A stretch of 64,000 bases of DNA, taken from positions 1 to 64,000 of the forward strand of contig NZ_NOXW01000014.1 of NCBI RefSeq assembly GCF_002251855.1, in the 5' to 3' direction. The translations under genes were made by a program, and so were the position numbers. Below are positions 34,403 to 43,819 of this stretch, piece by piece. Under the pieces are notes generated by a model. The model did no database searches. It had not been told where the DNA came from and worked only from the letters and a program-made list of their open reading frames with translations. Origin of the DNA: Rhodoferax sp. TH121 (GTDB lineage: Bacteria; Pseudomonadota; Gammaproteobacteria; Burkholderiales; Burkholderiaceae_C). Position 1 is the first letter of the stretch; the number at the start of each line of letters is the position of its first letter.

Positions 34403-36031
34403 ATGCTCCACACGCTCAATTCCATCTTCCCCGTCCGTTACACCGTCATGGGGCTGTGCGTGTTTGGGTTCTTGCTCAGCACTTTCAGCCTGCTCGCGCT
34501 GGGGGTGGGCTTGGGTGCGTTTGCCCTGTGTGCGCTGCTGGTGGGGATTGGGGTGTACGACCTGCGCCAGAGCAAGCGCTCCATCCTGCGCAACTACCCC
34601 ATCATTGGCCACTTGCGCTTCATGCTGGAGTTTGTACGGCCCGAAATTCGCCAGTACTTCATTGAAAGCGACAACGAAGCCACACCCTTCTCCCGCGCAC
34701 AGCGCTCGCTGGTGTACCAGCGGGCCAAGGGCGAGCCTGACAAGCGCCCGTTTGGTACCCAACTCGATGTGCATGCCGAAGGTTATGAATGGATGAACCA
34801 TTCGGTGGCGCCCACCAAGCTGGCGTCGCACGACTTCCGCATCACCATCGGTGCGGACACGGCCCAGCCCTACAGCGCCAGCGTGTTCAACATCTCTGCC
34901 ATGAGCTTTGGCGCGCTGAGTGCCAATGCCATTTTGGCACTCAATGCGGGTGCCAAGCGTGGCGGCTTTGCGCACGACACCGGCGAGGGCTCCATCTCCA
35001 CCCACCACCGTGTCCACGGCGGCGACCTGATCTGGGAAGTGGCCTCGGGGTACTTTGGCTGCCGCAACGAGGACGGCAGCTTCAACCCCGACAAGTTCGC
35101 GGCCAACGCGCGCGACCCGCAGGTCAAGATGATTGAGCTCAAGCTCAGCCAAGGTGCCAAGCCTGGCCACGGCGGCATGTTGCCCGGCCCCAAGGTCACG
35201 CCAGAAATTGCGCAGGCCCGTGGCATACCGGTGGGGGTGGACTGCATCTCTCCCGCCGCCCACAGCGCCTTCTCCACCCCGGTGGAAATGATGCAATTCA
35301 TTGCCCGCCTGCGCGAGCTGTCAGGCGGCAAGCCCACCGGCTTCAAGCTCTGCATTGGCCACCCCTGGGAATGGTTTGCCATGGTCAAGGCCATGCTAGA
35401 GACCGGCATCACGCCCGACTTCATCGTGGTGGATGGCGCCGAGGGCGGCACGGGTGCGGCGCCGCTGGAGTTCACCGACCACGTGGGTGCGCCCCTGCAA
35501 GAAGGCCTGCTGCTGGTGCACAACACCCTTCGTGGCGCTGGCCTGCGTGAGCGGGTCAAGGTGGGCTGCGCAGGCAAGGTGGTGAGCGCCTTCGACATTG
35601 CGCGCCTCATGGCGCTGGGGGCGGACTGGTGCAACAGTGCGCGCGGCTTCATGTTTGCGCTGGGCTGTATCCAGGCCCAGCACTGCCACACCGGCCACTG
35701 CCCCACCGGCGTGACCACGCAGGACCCGCTGCGCCAGCAATCGCTGGTGGTTCCTGACAAGGCCGAGCGCGTCTACAACTTCCACCGCCAGACACTGCAT
35801 GCCTTGCAGGAACTGGTACAGGCCGCCGGACTGAAACACCCCAGCGAAATAACGGCGCACCACATCGTGCGGCGCTCCACCGACCACAAGGTCAAGTCAC
35901 TGGCACAACTGATCCTGACACAGCTGCCCAACCGCGCACTCATCGACCAAGAACTCAATACCCTGCCCCTGATCTACCGGCACAACTGGCCACGCGCCAG
36001 CGCAAAGTCATTTGCACCAGATTTCACTTGA
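34403..36031 (+). CDS. FMN-binding glutamate synthase-family protein
   Basis: A 542-residue protein with one or two N-terminal membrane segments (YTVMGLCVFGFLLSTFSLLAL) followed by a GltB-type FMN barrel: FNISAMSFGALSANAILALN, GGFAHDTGEGSIS, GAKPGHGGMLPG, CISPAAHSAFSTP, GAEGGTGAAPLEF, and the iron-sulfur cysteines in CIQAQHCHTGHCPTG. It lacks the glutaminase domain, so it is not a complete GOGAT. Stand-alone proteins of this type are common but their reaction is not settled. Confidence 0.9.
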   Translation: MLHTLNSIFPVRYTVMGLCVFGFLLSTFSLLALGVGLGAFALCALLVGIGVYDLRQSKRSILRNYPIIGHLRFMLEFVRPEIRQYFIESDNEATPFSRAQRSLVYQRAKGEPDKRPFGTQLDVHAEGYEWMNHSVAPTKLASHDFRITIGADTAQPYSASVFNISAMSFGALSANAILALNAGAKRGGFAHDTGEGSISTHHRVHGGDLIWEVASGYFGCRNEDGSFNPDKFAANARDPQVKMIELKLSQGAKPGHGGMLPGPKVTPEIAQARGIPVGVDCISPAAHSAFSTPVEMMQFIARLRELSGGKPTGFKLCIGHPWEWFAMVKAMLETGITPDFIVVDGAEGGTGAAPLEFTDHVGAPLQEGLLLVHNTLRGAGLRERVKVGCAGKVVSAFDIARLMALGADWCNSARGFMFALGCIQAQHCHTGHCPTGVTTQDPLRQQSLVVPDKAERVYNFHRQTLHALQELVQAAGLKHPSEITAHHIVRRSTDHKVKSLAQLILTQLPNRALIDQELNTLPLIYRHNWPRASAKSFAPDFT

Positions 36032-36072
36032 TTTTTTCCGCTTTTGCTTTTGGGCACTTCGGAGTAAAGTGG

Positions 36073-36084
36073 CTTGTATACAAC
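36073..36084. promoter_or_regulatory. GntR-like operator upstream of the second chemoreceptor
   Basis: CTTGTATACAAC, containing the perfect palindrome TTGTATACAA, lies 17-28 bases before the ATG of the chemoreceptor. It matches the two sites around gntR (CTTGTATACCAG and CTTGCATACAAG). TATACA could instead simply be a -10 element. Confidence 0.4.
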
Positions 36085-36100
36085 TTGACGGAGACACCAC

Positions 36101-37681
36101 ATGATTGGAAGCAACCTTCGCATTGGCGCCCGACTCGGATTGGCGTTTGGAGTCGTCTTGTTAATTACTGCTTTGATGGCCCTGACGGGCATGTGGCGTT
36201 TGGGCTCACTCAAGGACGAGGCCCGTAAACTGGCCTACGAAGAGGTGGAGCGTGCGTCGCTCACCCAGAAGTGGGTAGAGAACATCCGCATCAATTGGGT
36301 ACGCACCGCGGCGGCCCTGCATGCAGATACCCCTGAACGCGTCGGCCTTCTGCAAAAGGAGATGGACGGGACCTCCAAAGTCATCAGCGATTTGCAAAAG
36401 CAACTGGAGCCGATGATCAACGATGACAAGGGCAAGGCTTTGTTCACCGACATTGGGAAAACACGCGAGGCTTACCGTGGCCCGCGCGCGGACCTGCTCA
36501 AGAAGAAGCTGGCCGGGGAAGACGTGAGTGCGGCAGTCGACGCCACCTTGCTACCTTTGGCCAACGCCTACCTCAAGTCACTGGATGTGCTTATTGAACA
36601 CATGGATGACCAGCTCAAGGCTGGTGTGGTCAAAACCGAATCCGTTGCGGTCAGCGGACAGTGGATTCTGGGAATCGGTGCGGCTATTTCGGTCGCCGTC
36701 GGCTTGCTGTTCGCCGTGTTGTCAACGCGGTCCATCATCCACCCGATTCGGCAGGCGGTGGATTCAGCCCAGGCTATCAGCCAAGGGGATTTGAGCATCC
36801 ATATTCAACCCCATGGCCGGGACGAAGCAGCTGACATGATGCAGGCACTGCGCAATATGCGCGACAACTTGGCACGCATGGTGGGTGGGGTGCGCAGCAG
36901 TGCCGAAGGAGTTTCCACCGCTAGCGCAGAGATTGCACAAGGCAATAACGACCTCTCGGCCCGCACCGAGCAGCAGGCCAGTGCCTTGCAGGAGACCGCG
37001 GCCTCCATGACCGAGCTGAGCTCCACAGTGCGGCAAAACGCTGACAGCGCATCCCAGGCCAACCAGTTGGCCATGACGGCATCCACCGTCGCCATGCGGG
37101 GTGGTGAGGTGGTGGGCGAGGTCGTGGAGACCATGAAGGGCATCAACGAAGCCTCCCGCAAGATTGCCGACATCATCAGTGTGATTGATGGCATCGCCTT
37201 CCAGACCAACATCCTGGCGCTGAACGCCGCCGTGGAGGCCGCCCGAGCAGGCGAACAGGGCCGTGGCTTTGCCGTGGTGGCCAGCGAAGTGCGCAGCCTG
37301 GCCGGACGCAGTGCCGAAGCCGCCAAGGAAATCAAAACCCTGATCAACGACAGCGTCAGTCGTGTCGAGCAAGGCACTGCCCTGGTCGATCAAGCCGGCA
37401 GCACCATGGCCGAAGTGGTGGGTGCCATTCGCAGGGTCGCTGACATCGTGGGCGAAATCAGTGCCGCCAGTAGCGAGCAGGCGTCCGGCGTCACCCAGGT
37501 GGGCCAAGCGGTCGACCAGATGGACCAGGCGACCCAACAAAACGCAGCCTTGGTGGAAGAAATGGCTGCTGCCGCCAGCAGCCTGCGCACCCAGGCCCAC
37601 GACTTGGTGGAGGTCATGGCGGTATTCAAACTGTCGCCCGAACACGCGGCCAACAGCCACTCGCTGGCCCTCTCCGCCTGA
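36101..37681 (+). CDS. Methyl-accepting chemotaxis protein
   Basis: A 526-residue chemoreceptor: membrane segment ~10-32, a four-helix-bundle periplasmic sensor of ~160 residues, second membrane segment ([20 protein letters not shown]), HAMP, and the signalling hairpin ([20 protein letters not shown]). Ends without a CheR-binding pentapeptide. Close to the 8.5-kb receptor in the cytoplasmic half but different in the sensor. GGAG lies just before ATG 36101. A GntR-like palindrome upstream hints at co-control with the 27-30 kb transporter (inference). Confidence 0.93.
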   Translation: MIGSNLRIGARLGLAFGVVLLITALMALTGMWRLGSLKDEARKLAYEEVERASLTQKWVENIRINWVRTAAALHADTPERVGLLQKEMDGTSKVISDLQKQLEPMINDDKGKALFTDIGKTREAYRGPRADLLKKKLAGEDVSAAVDATLLPLANAYLKSLDVLIEHMDDQLKAGVVKTESVAVSGQWILGIGAAISVAVGLLFAVLSTRSIIHPIRQAVDSAQAISQGDLSIHIQPHGRDEAADMMQALRNMRDNLARMVGGVRSSAEGVSTASAEIAQGNNDLSARTEQQASALQETAASMTELSSTVRQNADSASQANQLAMTASTVAMRGGEVVGEVVETMKGINEASRKIADIISVIDGIAFQTNILALNAAVEAARAGEQGRGFAVVASEVRSLAGRSAEAAKEIKTLINDSVSRVEQGTALVDQAGSTMAEVVGAIRRVADIVGEISAASSEQASGVTQVGQAVDQMDQATQQNAALVEEMAAAASSLRTQAHDLVEVMAVFKLSPEHAANSHSLALSA

Positions 37682-37689
37682 AGGCCATT

Positions 37690-40512
37690 TTGCCTAAGGC
37701 CCCCCAGCAGCGAAACACCCAAGCTGCACGCCCCCACGGCGCAGCCTGGTGGAGGTGGGTCTGCGCGATGATGCTGTGGTGGGCGATGGCGCCGACCCAG
37801 GCGCTAGAGTTGGGACGGGTGCAAATGATTGCGTCCTACCACGCCGGCATGGCGTGGAGCGACGCGCAGATTGCCGGGGTACGTGAGCAACTCTTGGCCC
37901 GCGACCCGCCTATTGAGATAGACCTCGACTTTTTGGACACCAAACGGGTCGTTCCCAATGCACACTATTACCAGCTGACCGAGGCGCTGTTGCTGGCCAA
38001 GTACGGTACAAAGCCGCCTGCCGTGCTGATCGCCGCGGATGACGATGCGCTGGACTTCGCATTGCTCCTGCGCGAGAAACATTTCAAGGGTACGCCAGTC
38101 CTGTTTTCCGGTGTGTCCAGCAGCCGACGCGCTGCTCTGCAACAAGTACCCGCCGTGGGGGGGGTGTTCGACGACCTGGATGTGGGGGAAAGCCTGCAGC
38201 AGATGCTGCACATGCGCCCGCAAACCCAGCGGATCGTCGTTATCCACGACCAAAGTCGCACCAGCCTCGCGCAGGTGGAGACCTTGCACAGCCGCATGGC
38301 TGCCCAAGCGGGTGCCACCGTCGAATACCTCACCAATCTGTCCGTGGCCGCTATGCAGCAGCGCCTGGGCCAGCTCAGCGCCAAAGACCTGGTGTTTGCA
38401 CTTCCGTTCAACCGCGATGCAGAGGGCCGCGTGCTCACCCACGAAGAAGCCACCGACCTATGGACAGCTGCCGCCAAAGCGCCCGTTGCCGTTACCCGCG
38501 ACGTGGCCATGCGCCCCGGCGTTCTGGGCGGCTTTCTTGTATCCGGGATGGATCAGGGGCAAACCGTGGGCCGACTGGCAGTACAGGTACTGGACGGCAA
38601 GGCCCCGACTCCCTTGCCCTTTGTGGATGGCAGCTCCCATGCCACGTTTGACTATCCCCAGATGCAACGCTGGGACGTCGACCTGGACCGTTTGCCTGCG
38701 ACTGCCACCGTGCTACAGCGCCCCAAGGACACCATGGAGTCCCTGCGGCCCCACATGCCTTGGCTCAGCGTGTTGTTTGGCAGTTTGCTGGTGATCATCG
38801 GCCTGCTGCTGCACGGCATCCGCGTGCGCCACGCGGCCGAGGCGGCACAGCGCCTGAGCGCGCGCAACTACCAAGCTTTGTTTGACCACAGCCCCGACGC
38901 CATCATGGTGCGCGATGCAGACACCGGCAAAATCGTGCAAATCAACCCACGCTTTGGGCAGCTGTTTGGCTACCAGGGCCACGAGGTGGCCGATTTACGC
39001 CCCGGTGACCTTAGCGCACAAGAGCCTGGGTATGGCCCCACCGAAGCGCAGGAATGGATTGAGAAGACACGACGTGAGGGGGCTCAGTTTTTCGAGTGGC
39101 GATCGCGGCGCAAAGACGGGACGGTGTTCTGGTCAGAGATCTCAATGACGCGCTTCGAGATGGCGCAGGGCCAACGCACGGTATCCACCGTGCGGGACAT
39201 TACCGACCGCAAGCAGGCCGAGGTGATGGCCAAGGAGTTTGAGCACAGATTGCAGCAGGTCTACCAAAACTTGCCAGTGGCGGTGTTCGCCATCGACGCT
39301 CAGCACCAGATTACCTTCTGGAACGCCCACATGACGCGCTTGACCGGCATTGATGCCAGTACCGTGGTGGGTACCACCGATACCTGGCGCGGCATTTACC
39401 CCAGCCCCCGGCCCTGCCTGCTGGATGTGTTGGTGGATGGCGCGCACCCAGCCGACTTGGAACGCTATTACGGGCAAAAACTGCGCGAAAGTCCCATCAT
39501 CCCCGGAGCCTTGGAAGGGCAAGACTATTTTGGCGACATGGAACGCGGGCGTGGCATGTGGATCCGCTACTGCGCGGCCCCCCTGCGCGATGCACAAGGT
39601 CGGATCACCGGGGCCATCCAGACGCTCATCGATGTCACCCGCCTCAAACGGACCCAAACCACACTGGAAGAACTCAACCGCGATCTGGAAGCCCGCGTGC
39701 AGACGCGCAATGCCGAGCTCAAGCTCGCCATGGGGCAGTTGGTGCAATCCGAAAAGCTGGCCGCTTTGGGCAGCCTGGTGGCTGGGGTGGCGCACGAGCT
39801 CAACACCCCGATTGGCAATGTGATGTCCGTAGCCACGACCCTGACCGATGAAGTGGCAGACTTTAGCCAGAAACTGCTCTCCGGAAGCGCCCGCCGCTCC
39901 GACGTTGAGAAAACAACCACCCGCCTGCAAGAGGCCAGCGTGCTGATAGAACGCAATGCCACCAAAGCCGCCAAATTGATCAACGACTTCAAGGAAGTCG
40001 CGGTCGACCAAAGCAGCACACGCAGACGCCGTTTTGCGCTGCTCGATGTGGTGAATGAGATGCTCACCACCACACGCCCCCTGTTCAAGAATGCCAAACA
40101 CCAGGTGTCACTGGCCATCCCCTCCGATCTGGAGATGGACAGCTACCCCGGCCCGCTGGAGCAAGCCCTGACCAACTTCCTGACTAACAGCCTGAACCAC
40201 GGGTTTGAGGGCACGGCACAAGGCCAGATCCACCTGCAAGCCAGCCTGGAGGGCAACGAAGTGGTACTGGAATACGCCGACAACGGCTGCGGCATCGCGC
40301 CCGGCAACCTGCAACATATCTTTGAGCCGTTTTACACCACCAAGCTCGGACGCGGGGGCAGCGGACTGGGGCTCTACATCGTCTACAACCTGGTCAGCAA
40401 TGTGCTGGGAGGCAGCATCACGGTGCATAGCAATGTGGGTGAAGGTACGCGCTTTGTGTTGCGCCTGCCAGCCGACGCGCCCGCGCACAGCGCCCCTGCG
40501 CCTCTGCATTGA
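37690..40512 (+). CDS. Hybrid-sensor-type histidine kinase with ABC substrate-binding-like input domain
   Basis: A 940-residue kinase. A signal/anchor near the N-terminus leads to a periplasmic ABC_sub_bind-like domain (~45-350: VQMIASYHAGMAWSD, PAVLIAADDDALDF, TPVLFSGVSS). A membrane segment (~358-378), PAS ~395-505, PAS ~520-640 and a coiled coil follow, then HisKA with His in VAHELNTPIG (~701) and HATPase (~820-930: NFLTNSLNHGF, DNGCGI, GSGLGLY). No receiver domain and no response-regulator gene is adjacent. The start is a TTG nine bases after the chemoreceptor stop, with GAAGG before it; the ATG at 37768 is an alternative. Confidence 0.87.
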   Translation: MPKAPQQRNTQAARPHGAAWWRWVCAMMLWWAMAPTQALELGRVQMIASYHAGMAWSDAQIAGVREQLLARDPPIEIDLDFLDTKRVVPNAHYYQLTEALLLAKYGTKPPAVLIAADDDALDFALLLREKHFKGTPVLFSGVSSSRRAALQQVPAVGGVFDDLDVGESLQQMLHMRPQTQRIVVIHDQSRTSLAQVETLHSRMAAQAGATVEYLTNLSVAAMQQRLGQLSAKDLVFALPFNRDAEGRVLTHEEATDLWTAAAKAPVAVTRDVAMRPGVLGGFLVSGMDQGQTVGRLAVQVLDGKAPTPLPFVDGSSHATFDYPQMQRWDVDLDRLPATATVLQRPKDTMESLRPHMPWLSVLFGSLLVIIGLLLHGIRVRHAAEAAQRLSARNYQALFDHSPDAIMVRDADTGKIVQINPRFGQLFGYQGHEVADLRPGDLSAQEPGYGPTEAQEWIEKTRREGAQFFEWRSRRKDGTVFWSEISMTRFEMAQGQRTVSTVRDITDRKQAEVMAKEFEHRLQQVYQNLPVAVFAIDAQHQITFWNAHMTRLTGIDASTVVGTTDTWRGIYPSPRPCLLDVLVDGAHPADLERYYGQKLRESPIIPGALEGQDYFGDMERGRGMWIRYCAAPLRDAQGRITGAIQTLIDVTRLKRTQTTLEELNRDLEARVQTRNAELKLAMGQLVQSEKLAALGSLVAGVAHELNTPIGNVMSVATTLTDEVADFSQKLLSGSARRSDVEKTTTRLQEASVLIERNATKAAKLINDFKEVAVDQSSTRRRRFALLDVVNEMLTTTRPLFKNAKHQVSLAIPSDLEMDSYPGPLEQALTNFLTNSLNHGFEGTAQGQIHLQASLEGNEVVLEYADNGCGIAPGNLQHIFEPFYTTKLGRGGSGLGLYIVYNLVSNVLGGSITVHSNVGEGTRFVLRLPADAPAHSAPAPLH

Positions 40513-40514
40513 TT

Positions 40515-40570
40515 GCTATCTACTCGATAGCAGCTTGCGCAGATGCGCCAAGGGCTAGAAGTCGTTTTGC
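40515..40570 (+). repeat. Dispersed ~56-bp repeat, copy G (kinase / PIN junction)
   Basis: Blocks: GCTATCTACTCGATAGC, AGCTTGCGCAGATGCGC, AAGGGCTAGAAGTCG, TTTTGCC. It starts two bases after the kinase stop codon. Its complement codes residues ~128-143 and the stop codon of the convergent PIN gene. Inverted repeat GCTATC/GATAGC at the start. Confidence 0.82.
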
Positions 40571-40951
40571 CATACAAAGCACGGCCTGATCCTTGCTCAG
40601 CACAGTGCAACGCCGCGCCACGGCGAGGTCAATGAACTTCTGATCGTCCGCGTCCTTGCAGGTCACGCTGGCCTTGGGCGGCACGTCCACGGCCAGCACA
40701 TGGGCATCGCGCGCGGCCAGCACCTGCTCCGCGGTCAACGCGTAGAAAGCCAGGCGCTTGGCGATCTGCGGGTAGGCCAGCACGCGCTCCAGCTCATCGC
40801 GCATGGGGGCCGTGGCTACCCATTGCAAGCGGCCGGTGTGCAGGGCTTCGCGCAGCGGGGCGGTTGCGGCATCGTTGAAGACCAGCAGGTCCAGCACGAT
40901 GTTGGTGTCCAGAATGATCTGGCTCACCCCATCGACCGCCGCCTCAGTCAT
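40520..40951 (-). CDS. PIN-domain nuclease-like protein
   Basis: A 143-residue protein from ATG 40951 with the PIN acid residues: IILDTNIVLDLL (Asp near the start), the Glu in MRDELERVLA, and CKDADDQKFIDLA (Asp pair). It resembles the toxin-type PIN family, but no antitoxin gene is adjacent: its ATG overlaps the 3' end of the RNA methyltransferase gene by eight bases. The C-terminus (~16 residues) and stop codon come from a dispersed repeat copy. Confidence 0.83.
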   Translation of the reverse strand: MTEAAVDGVSQIILDTNIVLDLLVFNDAATAPLREALHTGRLQWVATAPMRDELERVLAYPQIAKRLAFYALTAEQVLAARDAHVLAVDVPPKASVTCKDADDQKFIDLAVARRCTVLSKDQAVLCMAKRLLALGASAQAAIE

Positions 40952-42209
40952 TGGGCTCTTGCGCTGCAGCACCCTTGGCCAGGCGGCCCTTGACCATGTC
41001 AAACTTGAACAGGCGACACTCCAGTGGGCCGTTCCACATGGGCACGCGGCGCGACTCTTTCAGGCGCATCTTGCTGGGCAACTTCAGGTCGGGCGTCAGC
41101 ACCCAAGCGGTCCAACCGCTGTAATTCTTCTTCCAGTGGCTGGCCAACTGGTTGAAGAAGTCCACGCCCTCGTCGGTCTGTACCACATCGCGTGCCCCGA
41201 AACGGGCGCCCTCGCCTTCACCGGCCACACCACCTATGCCAATACGCTCGCCATAGGGCGGGTTGAGCACCATCAGGCCGCCGCCTTCGATCGGTGGCAT
41301 GCGCTGCAGCGCGTCTCCGCCGCGGAACTCGATCACGTCGGCCACACCCGCGCGCTGTGCATTGCGCTGCGCAAAGTCCACCATGCGGTGGGACACATCG
41401 CTGCCGTAGATCAACGCTGTCTGGCCTGGCTCGGGCTTGACCACGTTGGCCGCGGCCTCGGCCTTCATGTCCGCCCATTCCTGGCCACGAAAGGGGCGGT
41501 ATTTCTCAAACGCAAAGCGGCGCAGCGAACCAGCCGCGATGTTGCAGGCAATCTGCGCTGCCTCGATGGCGACCGTCCCGCTGCCGCAGCAGGGGTCGTA
41601 CAGCGGCATCAGGTCGTCATCGCCCGAGGCCCAGCCGCTGGCCGCAATCATGGCAGCAGCCAGGGTCTCTTTCAGCGGCGCATCGCCCTTGTCCTCGCGC
41701 CAGCCACGCTTGAACAGCGGCTCACCCGAGGTGTCGATGTAGAGCGAGCAGGCGTCGGTGGTCAGGTGGGCATAAATGCGCACATCGGGCCATTGCGTAT
41801 TCACGTCGGGGCGCACACCGTTGGCCACTTCGCGGAAGCGGTCACACACGGCATCCTTCACCTTCAGCGCGGCAAAGTTCAGCGAGGTTAGTGGGCTGTG
41901 CTGTGCCGTTACTTCGATTTTGATACTCTCGCGGGGCGTAAACCATTGCTCCCACGGCACCTGCATGGCGGCACGGTATAGGTCCTGCTCACTGCGGTAT
42001 TCGGTGTACGACACCAACACCAGCACACGCTGAGCGAGGCGGCTATAGAGGTTGAGCAGCATGGCGTGTGCGAACGAGGTGCGCACCGCCACACCGCCGC
42101 GCTGCTTGGTCACGCAGCCGGGGGGCAGGCCGGTGATCTGCAAAATCTCCGGCGCCAGGTACTCCTCCACGCCAGCGGCGCAGGGGAGAAAAAGGGTCAG
42201 TTGGTTCAT
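40944..42209 (-). CDS. THUMP-domain class I RNA methyltransferase (RlmL N-type)
   Basis: A 421-residue protein: N-terminal ferredoxin-like/THUMP region (FLPCAAGVEEYLAPEI, then GVRTSF-like and SYTEYRSE) and a C-terminal SAM methyltransferase with the FDPCCGSGTV-type LYDPCCGSGTVAIEA, GSDVSHRMVDFAQ and the base-flipping NPPYGER. It matches the m2G-forming half of RlmL/RlmK and related enzymes. Its ATG overlaps the rpoN stop (ATGA). The exact target nucleotide is not readable. Confidence 0.9.
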   Translation of the reverse strand: MNQLTLFLPCAAGVEEYLAPEILQITGLPPGCVTKQRGGVAVRTSFAHAMLLNLYSRLAQRVLVLVSYTEYRSEQDLYRAAMQVPWEQWFTPRESIKIEVTAQHSPLTSLNFAALKVKDAVCDRFREVANGVRPDVNTQWPDVRIYAHLTTDACSLYIDTSGEPLFKRGWREDKGDAPLKETLAAAMIAASGWASGDDDLMPLYDPCCGSGTVAIEAAQIACNIAAGSLRRFAFEKYRPFRGQEWADMKAEAAANVVKPEPGQTALIYGSDVSHRMVDFAQRNAQRAGVADVIEFRGGDALQRMPPIEGGGLMVLNPPYGERIGIGGVAGEGEGARFGARDVVQTDEGVDFFNQLASHWKKNYSGWTAWVLTPDLKLPSKMRLKESRRVPMWNGPLECRLFKFDMVKGRLAKGAAAQEPND

Positions 42210-43819
42210 AGCGCTTTGCGAAGGGACGCGGGGGCAATCTTCAGGCCCTCGCGGTATTTGGCCACGGTGCGGCGGGCGCACTCAATGCCCTGCTCTTTGA
42301 GCATGTCAGAGATCTGGTTGTCGCTCAAGGGCTTCTTGGCGCTCTCGGAGGCAATGAACTGCTTGATGAGCGCGCGTACCGCAGTGCTGGAGGCATTGCC
42401 CCCGCTCTCGGTACCCAGGCCGGATCCAAAGAAGTACTTGAGCTCGAAGGTGCCAAATGGCGTGGCCATGTACTTGGCCGTGGTCACCCGGCTGATGGTG
42501 GATTCATGCAGTCCCAACTCGTCGGCAATCTCGCGCAGCACCAGCGGGCGCATAGCCAGCTCGCCGTGGGTAAAGAAGTTCTTCTGACGCTCCACGATGG
42601 CGGTGCTCACACGCAGGATGGTGTCAAAGCGCTGCTGGATGTTCTTGATGAACCAGCGTGCCTCCTGCAGGCGCTGCTGCAGGGCGGCATGGCCCGCACC
42701 ATCCTTGCCACCCCGGTGGTTACGCAGCACGTTGGCGTAGATGTCGTGCACCTTGAGGCGGGGCATCACATCGGGATTGAGCTGCACGCGGAACTTCGGA
42801 ATGCCACCGGCCTTGCCGATGGACACCACCAGCACGTCGGGCACGATGATGTTGCGTTCCACGTCCACAAAGCGGCGGCCCGGCTTGGGCTCCAGCCGCG
42901 CGATGAGTGCAATGGCTTCACGTACCAGCGCATCGCTCCCCACGCCCATTTGCACCAGACGTTTGATGTCGCGGCGCGCCAGCAGGTCCATGGGCTGGCG
43001 GCAAATGCCCAGGGCCACCTGCAGCACCTCCACCTTGTCGTCCTCGCCATTTTCATCGGCCAGGATCAGCAAGTGGCTCAGTTGGAGGCGCAGGCATTCG
43101 CCCAGGTCGCGCGCGCCCACCCCCACAGGCTCCAAGCTTTGCAGCAAGCCCAGCGCCACAGTGAAGTGGTGCACCAAGTCTTGCAACTGCTCCTCATCGG
43201 AGGGGTTCAGGCTGCGCGCCAGGTCTTCCAGCGGGTCTTCCACATAACCGTCATCATTGAGCGACTCAATGAGAAACCGCAGTGCCGCCGCATCGGTGGC
43301 GTTGGCACGCAGGCCCAAGGCTTGGCGATGCAGAAACGATTGCAGCGACTCCCCGGAACGCGCCAGCTCGGTGGCATCTTTCTCGTCGTCGCCGTCCAGG
43401 TTGTTGGCCTTGGCTTTGGCGTCCACGCCCCACTCGCCGTCGTCAGGCGCCATTTCGGTGGTGCCGTCACCCTCCCAGCTGGGCTCGTCATTGCTGCTTA
43501 GCGGCGTGGACTCATCTTCATTCGTGCCGCTAGCCACCGTAGATACAGCGTAATCAGCTACTGAATTAGTAGCATAATCAATCTCGCTGCTTTCGGACAG
43601 GCGGTCGCCCTCGCTCACCGGGGCATCCGATGCATTGAGGCCAAAGTCCTCGCGCTCAGCCCGATCCTCGGTCAGCTCCAGAAACGGGTTTTCGTCCAGC
43701 ATCTGCTCCACCTCCTGGCTCAGCTCCAGCGTGGAGAGTTGCAGCAAGCGGATGGACTGCTGCAACTGGGGCGTGAGCGCCAGATGCTGCGAGACACGTA
43801 ATGACAGCCCTTGCTTCAT
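42206..43819 (-). CDS. rpoN: RNA polymerase sigma-54 factor
   Basis: Directs polymerase to -24/-12 promoters with enhancer-binding ATPases. The 537-residue protein has region I (LALTPQLQQSIRLLQLS), an acidic region II, the core-binding middle, the HTH (HESTISRVTTAKYMATPFG) and the RpoN box ARRTVAKYRE near the end. It is longer than usual (about 480) because region II is expanded; residues ~83-100 are encoded in frame by a dispersed repeat copy. One-base overlap (TAATG) with lptB. Confidence 0.96.
   Translation of the reverse strand: MKQGLSLRVSQHLALTPQLQQSIRLLQLSTLELSQEVEQMLDENPFLELTEDRAEREDFGLNASDAPVSEGDRLSESSEIDYATNSVADYAVSTVASGTNEDESTPLSSNDEPSWEGDGTTEMAPDDGEWGVDAKAKANNLDGDDEKDATELARSGESLQSFLHRQALGLRANATDAAALRFLIESLNDDGYVEDPLEDLARSLNPSDEEQLQDLVHHFTVALGLLQSLEPVGVGARDLGECLRLQLSHLLILADENGEDDKVEVLQVALGICRQPMDLLARRDIKRLVQMGVGSDALVREAIALIARLEPKPGRRFVDVERNIIVPDVLVVSIGKAGGIPKFRVQLNPDVMPRLKVHDIYANVLRNHRGGKDGAGHAALQQRLQEARWFIKNIQQRFDTILRVSTAIVERQKNFFTHGELAMRPLVLREIADELGLHESTISRVTTAKYMATPFGTFELKYFFGSGLGTESGGNASSTAVRALIKQFIASESAKKPLSDNQISDMLKEQGIECARRTVAKYREGLKIAPASLRKAL
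43522..43573 (-). repeat. Dispersed ~52-bp repeat, copy H (in frame in rpoN region II)
   Basis: Minus-strand blocks: GCTACTAATTCAGTAGC, TGATTACGCTG, ATCTACGG, TGGCTAGCGGC, ACGAATGAAG. Same frame as the thiL and LysE copies (pattern A-T-N-S-V-A...S-T-V-A-S-G). It lies in the variable acidic linker of sigma-54, where insertions are tolerated. Confidence 0.72.

Noticed and set aside
34349..35296. Long upstream extension of the YecA-type frame
   Set aside because: It runs antisense through the GOGAT-like gene, and the family start lies at 34348.
40520..40951. PIN gene as a toxin-antitoxin pair
   Set aside because: No antitoxin-sized gene is adjacent; the upstream neighbour is an RNA methyltransferase overlapping by eight bases.
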